A program made the position numbers and the translations under genes. This document shows, piece by piece, positions 25,393-37,439 of a stretch of 64,000 nucleotides of DNA (the first letter of the stretch is position 1; each line of letters opens with the position of its first letter). The stretch is from Homalodisca vitripennis (Eukaryota; Arthropoda; Insecta; Hemiptera; Cicadellidae). The stretch spans positions 72,678,001 through 72,742,000 of the forward strand of contig NC_060215.1 in assembly GCF_021130785.1 (NCBI RefSeq). Reading direction: 5' to 3'. The notes under the pieces were generated by a model that was not told the origin of the DNA, searched no databases, and saw nothing but the letters and a program-made list of their open reading frames with translations.

Positions 25393-26725
25393 ATGTCTGA
25401 TCAGCTAAAGTTGTAATTCAAAGGTGGAATAATTCTCAAAATCGTGAGTAATGTTTATACATTTATGACAGACCATAAAACCGTTAATATTCCGTTGTCG
25501 AACGTTCGTCAAAGAACTGCTCCTGCAACTGGTCTATCAGAGCGAGTTGTGACTCAAATAAACGGTGAGCTTAAAAATTGAAGGTTAGTAATCAGTGCAA
25601 GGCAAATTTTACTACACAAAAAAAGCGGATGACGTAGAACAGTTACTTATTTAGATGACTCGATAAGTGTGTAGTGAGATGACTAGTGTACAATTTCACA
25701 TTATAAAACATCGGATATTGACTGAAAAACTATTAAGGGAGGCGCTAAGGGAAAAAGACTTCCAGGGCTGTGAGAATATTTGAGGTGGATATTAAAGAAC
25801 CTGAGGTTTATTTGGCGAAGGACAGCAAACAAGAAGAAATTCTTAATTGAAAAAACCGAAATCAGAGAGAAAAGGATAACATATTTCAGAGCATTAGAAC
25901 ATTACGGGGAGCAAGGACACCCAATAATTTATTTATGTGAGTCTTATATACCATCGTCTCACGTATCTAACCAAACTTGGTCTGATGGCACAAATAGAGG
26001 GATACACGTTCCGATTTACAAGGGCGAGAGATTGATAATTAATTATTTATGTGGGTTTAGAGAAAGGGTTTGTGCCTAGTGCTTTTACCTGTTCGAAGTA
26101 AACAACCAAAGTGGGCACTACCACGACAATGTGAGTGGGGAAATATTTGTGAAGTGGATGAAGGAAAAAGTGTTGCTGAATTTAGAACCAAATTCAGTAC
26201 GAATCGTCGATAAAGCGCCCTACCACAGGAAACAAATTGATAAGGCGCCTATTTCAAGAAGTATGAAGCAAGAGAGGCTTGGCTTTCAAAAAGCGGAATG
26301 CCATTCAGTGACAATATGTTTATACCTGTACAAACTTGTGCAGTTATATAAACCGAGACATGCCCGGTACGCCTTGGAAAAAACTGTTCAGCTGAAGGGT
26401 CATGACATCTTACGACTTAACCCTACCACCAAGATCTCAATCCGTTGAGTTAATTTGTGTCGGAAGTCAAAGACTATGTAGCTAAAAGGAATACATCATA
26501 TCTATTTCTCAAACTAAAGATCTCTGAGAAGACAAGATATCAAGTATGGGTGCAGAAGAGTGGTCAGTAAAGTGCAAGCACGTGGAGAAAATCTAAAAGG
26601 ACTTTGTAGCCACAGAACCCCAGATTGACAATATTATAGAATCCTTTATTATATAAGCTGGAGATGGTTCGGGTGCAGACAGCAGTGACAGTGGCCCAGA
26701 AGAAGAGGACCATTTGTGGGTTTAA
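25393..26725 (+). pseudogene. IS630-like DDE transposase, near full-length, copy 2
   Basis: A candidate start (MSDQLKL) lies at 25393, followed by an HTH-like stretch RQRTAPATGLSERVVTQING. The catalytic region begins with WRRTANKKKFLIEKTEIREK and IIYLCESYIP, where the first catalytic Asp is expected as DE and reads CE here. It continues with YKGERLIINYLCG, then MSGEIFVKWMKEKVLLNLEP and SVRIVDKAPYHRKQIDKAP, with the second Asp in VDKAPYH. KGHDILRLNP corresponds to the segment near the third acid, followed by DNIIESFII and an acidic tail DSSDSGPEEEDHLWV. Several stops and frameshifts. Layout and acidic tail match the copy at 19140-19568, so these are one family. Confidence 0.8.
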
Positions 26726-29264
26726 AGAAATCCAATGAAAAACAATCATTGACGATGTTGACATTTGTTATTATAAAATTATATTTTTTCCAGTATTTTA
26801 ATTAACTAAATATTATTGAATTCACTGAAAATTAAATAATTAGACAAATTCAAACAATAGCAATAATAGGACATATACTTATTTTTTCAATTTTTATAGT
26901 CTCGTTTAATGTGTTTTTCAAAATAAGTTATTTGTTGATACTATTCGGCAAATCGAAATCATAAGTTGAAACTGATGTTAAAAAGATTATTGCACCTTCA
27001 TCTCAGCGGCTAGCACGTAAACAACCCGCCACACAGATAGCGTTTATTTGTTGAAAGGGTAGTATTTGGGTTCCGTGAGCGCAGCTAAATTCCTCCATCT
27101 GTACCCAGTTTCTGGGCAAGTGTGTAAGAAACGATAGTTCATTGATTTGTGGTTACTGGTGGGTCTCACAATGGAGACCACAATTCCCTTCTCCCCATTC
27201 TGCCTACTCTCACCATTCCTCATGTTTTTTCAAGTGCTTTTCATTTTGTGCAGTGCCATAGCTCTCCAGTACATCTCTTGGGTGATAAGATGTTGAACTT
27301 CTCTCAGGTCCATCACAAAACTGCTTAAACTATTAATTTACAGCAGTGAGATTCAACAACCTTGTATTCTTTAAATGACTTTTGACAGAAATAAAGTTCT
27401 TGTTGTTATTAGTCAGACCCGTATGGTACAGATAATGAGTGATGGAATTTGGCATTCTCATTAATAGGCAACAGGACAGTATTCCTTCTATAACCAGAAC
27501 ACAGCAAAGACAGTAGCAACCAAAAGAAGACATTTTCTTTTTTAAATTATTAAATAATGTAAATAATTAATTTGTACCAGACCCACAAATTTGTTACTAT
27601 GAATAACTATAAATTGCTTAACGATATAACTTTAGCCTATTGGCCACTTTAAACCTTTGTAATCATCCCGCTCAGATTAGGTGGAATATTACAGTAGTAC
27701 TCTCAGCTCAGCAGGTTACAACTAGTGACTGGCTACGTTCTGCTTCTCTGCAATTACGTAACTGTGTACGTCATTTCAACTAGTATTTACATGACAGTAT
27801 TTGACATTTATCCCTTTAAATGACTGGGATTTTAATCTGATTTTAAAGCATTTACAAAGTTTTTCTAGGTTTAAATTTAAAACTTTCTTTCTTTGGTTAC
27901 ATATTATTTAAATTTTATACCCACGTTGGAAATTTATTAATTACACTAAGGGGTTATTGCTGAACGCACACGATAATAACGTCATTCACTTTATTATTAA
28001 GTTTGAAATGACTCACACAACAGTTCTGAAAAATGTAAAAGTATATAGTTTTTAAAACATTGGTAGGCTGGAACTCCTAAACAAGTAAATTTAAACCCAT
28101 TTTACAGGAATAAACACTTTTTTAATATTGTTTTATATCCAAAATTGCTACAAGATATAGTTTGTTCTATAAAAAAATTGTAAAGTTGGCCACTCTAATA
28201 TTTTTAATTGTCTCTAAAAAGTAGGTAAAGTTTCCCATTTAAACTTTTCTGTAAATTTAGTTATTTTTGAGATACCAATATTGGCACGGTTAAAATGGTG
28301 TTTTTAAATTTGTGATTTTCTCATGTCTTTTTTATAATTACTTTCTTGAATACATAGTCTTAACACTCATTAAAGAAATATTATTTTGATAGCTGTTGAA
28401 TCTTGTTTTTGTTTATTTATGACACTGCTGCCTTGCATCCCACCTATGTGGCTCATTGTTGGCCCATGTTCTTTCCTCACTTATGAGCAAAGATCTACTT
28501 TTCTTCATAATTCATTAATTACATCCAGTTGTTTAAATATATTACATGTCTCATCCATGTTACTGAACTATACCAACTTCTTCAGAAACAGGACAGAAGA
28601 AACATTGACAAGACCCAGCTAAAAATGTTTTCTTCCTACTTGGATGTGACTTTCTTTCTGGAAAGATGACGGTTAAGCCAAAGGGCTATTAATACAAAGC
28701 TGATTAATAGAACCCTCACTGCACATTTTTTATTCAATGATTATATTTTAAATACTCCATTGAATAACTAAAACTTGAATGTTAGAATTCAATATAAATT
28801 ATCCCAAGGAATTTAACAACTTTTACTCTAACTTTCTACTCCTACCAGCGTATAACCTCTGATATCAAAAGAATAAATTTTACCTACTACTGTTTGAAAT
28901 GAAAATATATTGTTCACTGTTCCTAAGCAATAATTTTCCTTCAGGATAAAACAAATGATATGTAGGTTAATCAATTTCAGTAACTTGGAGACAGTTTTTT
29001 ACAATAGCATTTTGGCACGATGATGAAGAAACTTTGTTAACAGTGGGCATTAGATAAACAACTATGCAAGTGGAATGCTGGACCCAATTTTAAGAGAAAA
29101 ACATTCTTTACTGTACAGCTAGCGAAACAAAAGCTCTGTTGTTTGTTCTTTTGTGTGAAACAAAAGTTTTTCTAGCTAACATATTTAACAAGAATTGATT
29201 GTTATCTGAAATATTTGTTAAATAAAGGCTTAATTGTTTTTATTTAATTGTTGATTTTTCTCAG
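26726..29264. other. Remainder of the CAPS intron, nothing firm
   Basis: Mostly plain AT-rich sequence. The stretch 27001-27330 is richer in G+C and may be the 3' non-coding part of a transposon. The ORF 27333-27533 (-) and the one at 28386-28622 (+) show no recognisable domain or splice support. Confidence 0.4.
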
Positions 29265-29386
29265 GTAGTAGTCATGGAGGTGAAAGGCTTGAAGTCACTC
29301 GCACCAAACAGAATAGTTTATTGCACGATGGAGGTAGAAGGAGGAGAAAAACTACAAACAGATCAAGCTGAAGCTTCAAAACCTAT
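29265..29386 (+). CDS. Cadps: CAPS (Cadps) exon: first half of the C2 domain
   Basis: Follows 'gatttttctcag' and precedes 'gtaagt'. It starts in phase 0 with [20 protein letters not shown], then [20 protein letters not shown], and ends two bases into a Met codon. These are core beta strands of the CAPS C2 domain, and the '[15 protein letters not shown]' strand-loop is nearly invariant between insects and vertebrates. The C2 domain contributes to dimerisation and to Ca2+-linked function. Splicing to 32762 yields the expected ...KPM-WDTQGDF... junction. Confidence is high because sequence, phase and splice sites all agree. Confidence 0.97.
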
Positions 29387-29751
29387 GTAAGTATATTTTA
29401 GTGATGACAGTGTTCAATTTTTGTGAAAGAAGATGCAAAATATAAGTAATTTAAGTTCAATCAAATAACTGACAATAAAATAGAATTTTGTCCTGTTTAA
29501 TTTTGTTATAAAAGTTATTGCGAAATAATTTAATAAATATACTATAAGACAGCTACCAATACACCCATAAAGGATTGCTTATTTCTTTGGTTAAATATAT
29601 CAAGATGGCCAATGTGTATTATGCTGATGGTTTGACAAAATAAAGAATAATTTCTTCAATTTTAGTCATATATGTTATATGGAGTTTTAAGTCAAGTACA
29701 ATGATCCTGTTGCCTATACTTAGTTTTCAGTATGTTAAAGATTGTGCCCAG
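29387..29751. other. CAPS intron, start
   Basis: Plain AT-rich intron between the donor and the hAT-type MITE. Confidence 0.6.
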
Positions 29752-29961
29752 CAGTGGCGGTGATGAGGGGGATAAACCATTTAAGAGCTCTATAGATATT
29801 CGTATAACAGCAGTTCAACGCTTGAACATAGTCCAGTTAAATGTTTGACTTTGAATTAACCTTATCTAATTTATTCACATTAAGATTTATTCCATACCCC
29901 CTATGAGGTGTGTTTTTCAATCAGATTCATCCCACCAAAACCATTCCTAGTAATGCCACTG
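29752..29961. mobile_element. hAT-type MITE, about 210 bp
   Basis: The ends read CAGTGGCGGTGATGAGGGGG and, from the right, CAGTGGCATTACTAGGAATG. The flanking 8-mers gtgcccag and ttgaccag match at 6 of 8 positions, compatible with an old hAT target duplication. No coding sequence inside. Confidence 0.65.
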
Positions 29962-30304
29962 TTGACCAGTATCGCTATCATTAAGTGTCTTTCAACCTAC
30001 AGTGTTGTGAAATACATACTAAGCGTTTCAAAAGGAATATTGGGGTTAAAGGCTTTGTAGGATTAATAATATTTGACTAATATTATAAATTGTTCATAAA
30101 ATGAAAAAGCAATTCAAACAGTTATATTGGGTACACCTGTATGCTTGCTCATACCATGTTTCCTCTATCTTGTATTTAAAAGCACTAGAAGTAAAGATGC
30201 TGTGAACAGAATGCTTTTTTATTTTATAGTCTGCAAAGACTGCACCTGTAGTTACAGTTCAATGTGCGCTCAGTATTAAGTTTTATTGCATCTTTCAAAT
30301 GATA

Positions 30305-31593
30305 CAAATGTTCAGAAAGTAAGTACTGTTTCATTTTACTGCTGCCGTAGCGCTGACATCGTCTCCCGCGCATGCTCACTAGTCGTCTTTCTTCACTGGC
30401 TATTGACTCACACCATTTTAGTTGTTCTACATTGTGTTTTCAGTTTTCTCTGATTGTTTAAAATGACAATTAGTGATCCCACCGATTGTGAGATTCGTTT
30501 TGTAATAAGATTTTTGAACGCAAGGGATGTGAAACCGGGTGAAATTTATCGTCGAGATGTTTACAGGGAAGACGTGATGAGTGAAGGAATGGTAAAAAGG
30601 GGGGTTAGAATTTTTAATGGTGGTCGAACAAATGTGCATGATAAGAATTGGAGCGGTCGGCCTTCTCTCGTCACCGATGATCTGGTAAGGACAGTTGACA
30701 AAAAAAATCCAAGAGAACAGACGTTTCACTCTGCCAACGCTATCTGACGATTTTAAACAAATTTCACACACTCTTTTGTACGAAATTGTTATGGACCGCT
30801 TAGGTTATCACAAGCTGTGTTTCCGATGGGTTCCAAAAATGCTCACTGACGTGCACAAAACCAAGAGACTTGGAGGCACTTTGACTCTTCTCACACAGTG
30901 TAGTGATGATGGTAAGAATTTTTTAAACAAAAATTGTGAGAGGTGATGAAACTTGGGTCCGTCATGTCACACCGGAATCCAAACAGCAGTCAATTGAGTG
31001 GCGACAGGCAATCTCCAAAGAAACAAGTTCAAGACAACAATGTCTGCACAAAAAATCATGTGCACTGTCTTTTGGGATCGGAAAGGTATTTTACTGATTG
31101 ATTTTCTCCCATGAGGTGAAACCATTAATGCGGTAAGGTATTGCGAAACCTTAAGAGAACTAAGGCGGGCAACTCAAACCAAACTGAGGAATGCTCAGTA
31201 ACAAAATTGTGTTGCTCCATGACAATGCTTGACTGCTTTGGTTCGACAATTTCGTTGGGAGCAGTTCGATCACTCGCCTTACAGTCTGGATTTGGCACCA
31301 TCTAACTACCACTTGCTCCTGCACATGAAGCACGAGCTAAGTAGCCAGTGCTTTGAAACTGAAGACGAAGTGAAAACTTTCATGGACTAGTGGCTACATT
31401 CGTTGGTGGGAACCTTCTACAAAGAGAGTATAGATAAATTGATCATCCGCTATGACAAGTGTTTGAACATCGGTGGAAACTATGTCGATTCATGTAGAAC
31501 TATTGGGCTTTCATGTAGAAATAACATTGTGTTGAAAAACAATTGTTTTACTTGTCATTTTTAAAACGGTACTTACTTTCTGAACTTGTCCTG
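30305..31593 (+). mobile_element. Mariner element, near full-length, inactivated
   Basis: The element is about 1.29 kb between TA dinucleotides. Both ends carry GTTCAGAAAGTAAGTAC facing inward, the right one on the minus strand. The transposase begins at ATG 30463 and reads CEIRFVIRFLNARDVKPGEI, then EDVMSEGMVKRGVRIFNGGR and HDKNWSGRPSLVTDDLV. After a frameshift near 30700 it continues with GYHKLCFRWVPKMLTDVHKT, GDETWVRHVTPESKQQS (first catalytic Asp), LLHDNA (second) and DLAPSNYHLLLHMK (third), the DD34D arrangement. Several frameshifts and stops inactivate it. The ORFs at 30427-30771 (-) and 31511-31729 (-) are shadows. Confidence 0.93.
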
Positions 31594-31879
31594 TAATAAC
31601 ATTCCCCAACATGGTATCATCAGTTTGAAATAACTGTTTAGTTGTGCTTCTAATGGGAAAAATATGTGATGACCAAGAATGACTGAAAAATGTGTTGAAC
31701 GAGTGAGAGAGTTTTGCATGTATCCCCAAGAAATCTGTTTTTAAAGCCAGTTGTAATTTAACAATTGCAGTGAAATGTGTGTGGACATTTTGAATAAGAG
31801 CTTACACTACTTCCGTATCATTTAAATTTATTATAGTCTACAAACTACTGGTGTAAAATGTAAAATGTTGCTGGATGTT

Positions 31880-32441
31880 ATTGCAAATTTTCCTCATTAG
31901 GAACTAACTATATGTGAAATATAGTAGGAATTGGTTTTTGAAAAGGATTTATCTAATCTAATTACATGGATACCAACATGTTCTGAATATCTTGTTTGGT
32001 AAGAGTGCAAAATTTCTGGAAATATTTTACTAGCATTTTTGTAGATGTGAGTTAGTAATTTTTTATACATAACTGTTGTAGTGAAAGTAGGGAGGATTCC
32101 TGAAAGAGAGAGTGAGTTGGATAACGCATGTTTTTCCTCAACCCTGCTTTTAGTATGCTCTTTTGTGTAATGAAAAGAGGTTCGAGAAGCGTTTTAGACG
32201 CACCGCCCCACACAATGTTATCGAAGGAAAGAAGTGACTGTATGTAAGCATAATACGCTAATTTTATCTCATTTTTGTCTAAAATTTCACTTAGTTTCCT
32301 AAATGCATAAATATACTTTCTAATTTTGTTAAGGACATAATCAACGTGCTCAGACCATTTTAAGCGAGAGTCAAAAATAACTCCCAGGTATTTGTAGCGT
32401 TTTACAAGCTCTATTTCTTGGCACCCACATGTCGAATTCAA
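31880..32441 (-). mobile_element. LINE C-terminal fragment (post-RT region)
   Basis: The minus strand from 32441 reads CGCQEIELVKRYKYLGVIFD, SRLKWSEHVDYVLNKIRK and SLLSFDNIVWGGASKTLLEP, the thumb and connecting region that follows the RT palm in jockey/CR1-like LINEs. After the stop near 32052, similar coding sense continues to about 31880 (HIYKNASKIFPEILHSYQTR). The RT palm itself is not upstream in the same orientation. Instead an RT segment lies at 32520-32722 on the opposite strand. Confidence 0.8.
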
Positions 32442-32519
32442 ATAACTACTGCACTGATGAATTATTAGGTCTTGTCAAATTATATTCTGTACTAAAATGC
32501 AGAGAAATAGGCATAAATT

Positions 32520-32722
32520 TTGTTTTGGAAATATTCAATGAAAAAATATTTCTCATTACCTGGAAAACAATAACATTTTAAGTGAGAATCAGTATGGATT
32601 TAGGCGTGACAAATGTATAAATGATGCTTTATTTTACATAAATAAAGATTTAAATACCAATATATCTAAAAACAATAGATGCATGCTCATATTCATAGAC
32701 CTGAAAAAGGGGTGTTCTCACA
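32520..32722 (+). mobile_element. LINE RT segment in opposite orientation
   Basis: The + strand reads NNNILSENQYGFRRDKCIND, then [20 protein letters not shown] and LIFIDLKKG, the RT fingers through to the start of the motif that normally reads DLKKAFD. It stops about 40 bp before the CAPS exon at 32762. Together with the antisense C-terminal part at 31880-32441 it looks like one LINE copy whose 5' portion was inverted on insertion. Confidence 0.75.
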
Positions 32723-32761
32723 TATGATCACTAGTATTGATATACATGGTACCTTTTACAG

Positions 32762-32906
32762 GTGGGATACGCAAGGGGACTTTACAACCACTCATCCTTT
32801 GCCTGCTGTCAAGGTCAAACTTTTCACAGAGAACCCAGGAATGCTGGCCCTTGAGGACAAGTGGCTAGGAAAAGTAATACTAAAACCCACACCTCTGTCC
32901 TCTAAG
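32762..32906 (+). CDS. Cadps: CAPS (Cadps) exon: second half of the C2 domain
   Basis: Preceded by 'taccttttacag' and followed by 'gtattt'. The first base completes the Met codon from 29386. The exon then reads [20 protein letters not shown] and [20 protein letters not shown], ending KPTPLSSK in phase 0. This is the C-terminal half of the C2 domain, including the ALEDK loop. One residue, the W in DKWLGK, is where I would expect E (DKELGK) from the family. The ORF that spans it (32679-33002) is the exon plus read-through into LINE and intron sequence. Confidence 0.96.
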
Positions 32907-33339
32907 GTATTTTTCTGCCTGTTTTATTTCTTTCTCTTTACACTAATATACATGAACAAGATGTTTTCTTTAGTTATGATAAATAAACCCTGGATACAAT
33001 AAATTTACGTATTAATTTGTGAAAGAAGTACTATTGGTTAGTGAATGACAATTTTCAATTCTTAATATAAAGGAAGGCTTTATCAAATTTACTTTTACAC
33101 TTCCAATATCCGAATTATTGCACCAAAAGGGAAATATTTGTTTTTCTTTAATGTGAATCAGATATTACTGTGAAAAAATATTACTGTTGGTACTGTTGGT
33201 GTAAAAATACTACACCAAAGACAGAATTCTGTTGGGGTCCAGTGAGGATTTCATAGGCTTAGTAAGATAATCTTAATGTAATGCAAATTTATGATCATCT
33301 GTATTACCAATTGAAAGTCCTCGGTTTTTGAGGTATTCC
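32907..33339. other. CAPS intron, nothing recognised
   Basis: Plain AT-rich sequence from the donor to the LINE 3' end. Confidence 0.6.
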
Positions 33340-34050
33340 ATCAAGAAATCAAGAAATCTTTATTGTCTTTAAGCACTTGACAATGCAATGGACAACGTCA
33401 CTTTTTATTATATCTAAAAGGCTACCTACTCCTATCACACCTTTAAAACCCCATAATACAAGTGTAATGATTAGACTGTAAGTCAAAGTAAATTTTATAT
33501 GAACATGTGAATAACGCCACAATTTAGTCATTAAAAAGAAAATAAAAGTAAAAATGGTATTAGCAGCATCTCGTTAAATATATATAACATATCTAACACA
33601 TTATATACAGAATAAATTAAATAGTAAATAAAACAATAAATATATAACAATAAAACAATAAAAAGTAACAATAAATAGATAAAAATGCAACAAATTAAAA
33701 TTAACAATAAAATAGATTTAACAACAATAAATAAATAACAAGAGATAACTATCAACAAAATCATAACTATTAAAAAATTAACATACTAATATCACAGGTT
33801 AAGTAGTCATTTAAAGAATAAAATGTGTTATCAACAAGCCAATTACTCACAACATTTTTAAATCTATTAATAGACACATGCCATGCTTTTTCAGGAAGTT
33901 TATTAAAAAGTTTAATCTTCAAGTGGTTTGAAAAGAATAGGTGGTTCATTGATGGAAGGTTTTGGATCATGTTCTGTTTGTCCTATTTGCTGCTGACCTA
34001 GCTCTATATATCTGGCTAATATCAGTTACCCAATTATGTATGCTGATATC
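33340..34050 (-). mobile_element. LINE 3' end with C-terminal codons and microsatellite-type tail
   Basis: On the minus strand, 34050-33770 encodes [20 protein letters not shown] and [20 protein letters not shown] followed by TFYSL, the common last segment of CR1/jockey-type ORF2 proteins. An A+T-rich 3' UTR follows and ends in GACAATAAAGATTTCTTG plus a second TTTCTTGA unit at 33340-33365, the expected 3' tail. The element is 5'-truncated. The hydrophobic ORF at 33531-33764 is UTR sequence. Confidence 0.78.
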
Positions 34051-34189
34051 ACAGTATTGTTACAAGGGGAAATTCCATATAATATCTCTACATTTTATAC
34101 CTTTATAAAAATAGAATGGCATGGCAATATTGTTTGAACAGTTACCTTGTCTTGTAGTGCTGCAAATGCGAAATATCTTGATTTTTAAG

Positions 34190-34400
34190 GGCTAAAATAC
34201 AATCTAACAGAACCTCTAGATCTTCAAAGAGTCAACACTATCAAACATCTAGGCCTAGTTTTGGACCAATGCCTCTTTTAGAACAATAACACTAATCATT
34301 TTTGTTCAAGATTCAGCACATTGATTTCCTTGAAGAGGTCAAGGCTATCAGTATTCCTCTTGCATTACTGGCTGTCATGCACAAAAATGAGCAAACAATT
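34190..34400 (+). mobile_element. LINE RT-distal fragment
   Basis: The + frame reads DLQRVNTIKHLGLVLDQCLF, then RFSTLISLKRSRLSVFLLHYW, resembling the 'K-Y-L-G-x-x-x-D' thumb segment of LINEs. A stop interrupts it. The fragment is short and the family is not assignable. Confidence 0.5.
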
Positions 34401-35199
34401 GACTTAATTAATCAGGTATAACAAATCAGCACATTAATTGACAGTTTATCTTAACTGTACTGTATGTTAGAAAACAATATCATTTGACTTAAAAGTAATA
34501 AACAGTCCAAGTGCTCAACATTTAAAACAGTTCAACTCCGTACCTGAGTAGTTACTTGCACAAAGAAGGACACTATTATGTAATAGAAAACAAAGCAATG
34601 ACCTATCTACCATTGCTACTCGTAGAACTCTCTTATACAAATGCACCCATAATGTTAGACAGTATTTATGGGCTAAAACTAGCAACCTATACATTTTCTA
34701 ATTACCTTCTTACTGTAGTATTTTTTAAGCAAAAGGTTCAAATCTAAGTTGATAATATTTTATACCAATGTATTGATTTAAACAATTATTTTGAGGGCAA
34801 TAATTAGTACAAGACATTCTGTTTTCAAAAGCAAACCAAAGTCATAAATTTTAATTTGTGAGAGGGATATGTAAGCGTTAGAATTTTATTTGTTTCGTAA
34901 CAATAAATTAATTTTTGATTCTTTGTTTTTTACAGCTGAGGGTATACAGTCAATATTATTTGAACTGGTATAATCATGTCTTCATAAAAATTCAAACTTT
35001 AGCAAAAAAGTACTACAATGATTTTTTAACATTTACTCCTAATTATCAACCATATAAAGTCTTAAGTTATATAAACTATATCTTCATAAAAAGTCTCAAA
35101 AGAAATTGTTAGAAGATCTAATTTTGAGTAAAAAAAAAACACAAAAAACAACTTTTATAATTTACTCTATTCCAAATACCCCAATGAGAAAACTGGTGG
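34401..35199. other. CAPS intron, nothing recognised
   Basis: The ORFs at 34556-34747 and 34915-35112 (+) are AT-driven and show no domain or splice support. Confidence 0.5.
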
Positions 35200-37122
35200 G
35201 TTTTCAGTGAACCCTGTTTATTTTCTATGCAGTAAATCGAGGAAATATGGTCACCCAGTATGACTCCTAGACGCTAGACTGCACTTGTAAGTTAGGAAGA
35301 GCATGGATGTCATCTATCTTGCTTGCAAAGTTTATTTGTATGGTTTTGCTTTTATTTAGAACAGTATCATTGGAGCTGCAATAGTCATGCACCATTGGAA
35401 AGCTGTGTATATCTGCACTTCAAGATCCTCCACAATTCTGATGAAGTTAGGATAGAGTTGACAGCATACATCACAATTCAATAGTATTGTTCTATAAAAT
35501 AAGGAAGTTCAAACATGAAAAGTATGAACATCACTGGGCCCAGGGCAGACCCCTAGTGTTGGGAAGTTTGGTAGATCTTACTGAAGATATTACTCTGTTC
35601 CTAGATTCCTTCAATTCCACCAGTGTTCACAACCCTCCAGATAACTTCTGAACCAATTCCATACTGTTTCTTTGAAGCCAAGATGTCCAAGTTTGTCTAA
35701 AATAAGCTCATGACTAAGGCAATCAAATGCCTTACTCATGTCTAGATGGATGCTTATGACAACATTGCCTTCCTACATTTTCTCTAAGATCAGTTCAACA
35801 AGATCCATCAAAGCAGTCGAGGTTGATCTGTTTTGAAGGAACCAATGTTGACATGTTAAATCAATGTTGTTTGCTCTCAGATGTTCAAAGATTCTTACAA
35901 GAACAACCTTCTATATTATTTTCACAAAGGTATATCAGTGATATCAGTGATGAGTTTCCCATAACATTAATTTTTCCTTTTTTGTGCAAGGACCTTTTCA
36001 GTTTTCAACTTTCTTGAGAAACAACCTTTACATAAACTGAGGTTAACGATGTGACGTAAGGGTGGAAGTAATTTCTCCATGCAGTGTTTAACCATCATAG
36101 AAGAGTACTCATCTAGATCGGTAGAGGGTTTGGATTTCATTTCTGTTATTATTGTTCTCAAGTCTCTTTCAGAGGAATGTTGAAGCCTAGTTGGTGGTAT
36201 CCTGACATTCAGAGGAAATATTTTTATTCACTGCAGGTTTTTCCAGGAGATTCATTTTTAGTGTTTCATCTGCTATAGAAGTAAAAAATGTATTAAATTT
36301 ATTAGCAATGTCTGTTGTGTCCTCAATTTTTTAATAGGAAATTATGATATGGTCTACATCTGAGGTATTGGAGGCTTTCTTTTTCTCTTCACTTTTTACC
36401 AGGGTCCAGATAGTATTATTTTTATTGACAGGTCTGTCAAGATAGTCAGTACTTGCATGTAGTCTTAAAGTCTTTAGCTTTAAATTGAAAGTTAAGATGA
36501 TTTGCCCTCGTCTTATTTTCTTATAGGCAATGAGACAGGTACCTGTCCTGCGCTTGCAGGAATTGCTCTTTCAGATTTCTTGCTTCAGTGTCATACTTGT
36601 GTTTTACTGAAGAAACGGGTCTCTCATGAGATTTTCTTAAAGTGGATGCTGTCAATATATAAAGAAAGTCATCATAAGCTTCTTCTGCCAGGACTGTCTC
36701 AAAAACCTGTGTCCAGCCTTGAATAGCAAGAAGCATGTTCAGAATCCTCAAGCTCTCATCATTGTAGTGCGACGTGTGGATGAAGTGGGTATAGTCATAG
36801 TTGCTTCAACCTCTAAACTGTAAAGTTGATCCATGTGATCTGAAATAGCTGTAGGAATTATCTCAACATTAATATCATCCCTGTAGGCGGAGGATATGCA
36901 AAATATATCGATGGAAGAGCTTGTGTCACAGGTAATCCTTGTAGCTGGGAGCAAAATCCTTTCAATATCAAAACTAATCAGTAGCTCATTTAGTGTATTT
37001 GAATCATTAGAAGTGTTAAGGCAATCAACATTGAAATCTCTGATAATGAGTTTATAGCATCGTGCCGGCCATGATTCAAAGATGGATGTGAGTGTCTGGA
37101 GGGCAAGAAGTTTTTGTATCAA
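35200..37122 (-). mobile_element. LINE, endonuclease C-terminus and RT, decayed
   Basis: Reading down the minus strand from 37122: RCYKLIIRDFNVDCLNTSND (the GDFN motif reads RDFN), ITCDTSSSIDIFCISSAYRD and ISDHMDQLYSL (the SDH motif), i.e. the endonuclease end. Then come the inter-domain region (EEAYDDFLYIL; KPSTDLDEYSSMMVKHCMEK) and the RT: NRSTSTALMDLVELILEKM, DMSKAFDCLSHELILDKLG near 35720, and QGSALGPVMFILFMFELP near 35530. The YADD position reads YAVN. It ends near 35200, with no clear tail. Confidence 0.82.
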
Positions 37123-37332
37123 TCAACTTATATTATGTTTGTGTAACATAAAGGTAACAAGATATTTTTAACACGAAATCTATCTATAGTTAAACTATCT
37201 TAAAGTAAAGATGCTAATGTATAAGTTTTGTCGATAGTAATTTACTTGTAACTAAAAATATTGATAGGAATCAATGGTCATTATTAGAATAAATTAAATG
37301 ATTTGCAATAAAATATATATCTGTTTTTTTAG

Positions 37333-37439
37333 AGTCCAGAGTGGCATAAAATGACAATTCCAAAAAACTGTGCAGATCAAGACTTGAGAATAAAGATTGC
37401 ATGTAGAATGGATAAGCCATTGAACATGAAACACTGTGG
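37333..37439 (+). CDS. Cadps: CAPS (Cadps) exon: C2-to-PH linker
   Basis: Preceded by 'ctgtttttttag' and followed by 'gtaagt'. It reads [20 protein letters not shown] and then [16 protein letters not shown], entering in phase 0 and leaving after two bases of the Gly codon. This is the conserved segment that leads from C2 into the PH domain: the 'EWHKM' and 'MDKP-N-MKH' signatures are shared by insect and vertebrate CAPS. The LINE just upstream (ending near 37122) leaves about 210 bp of intron before the acceptor. Confidence 0.96.

Noticed and set aside
30427..30771. 114-codon minus ORF
   Set aside because: Shadow of the mariner transposase, which reads on the plus strand.
33531..33764. Hydrophobic 77-codon minus ORF resembling a membrane protein
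   Set aside because: It comes from A/T-rich LINE 3' UTR (repeats of ataa/caat). The leucine/isoleucine richness is compositional.
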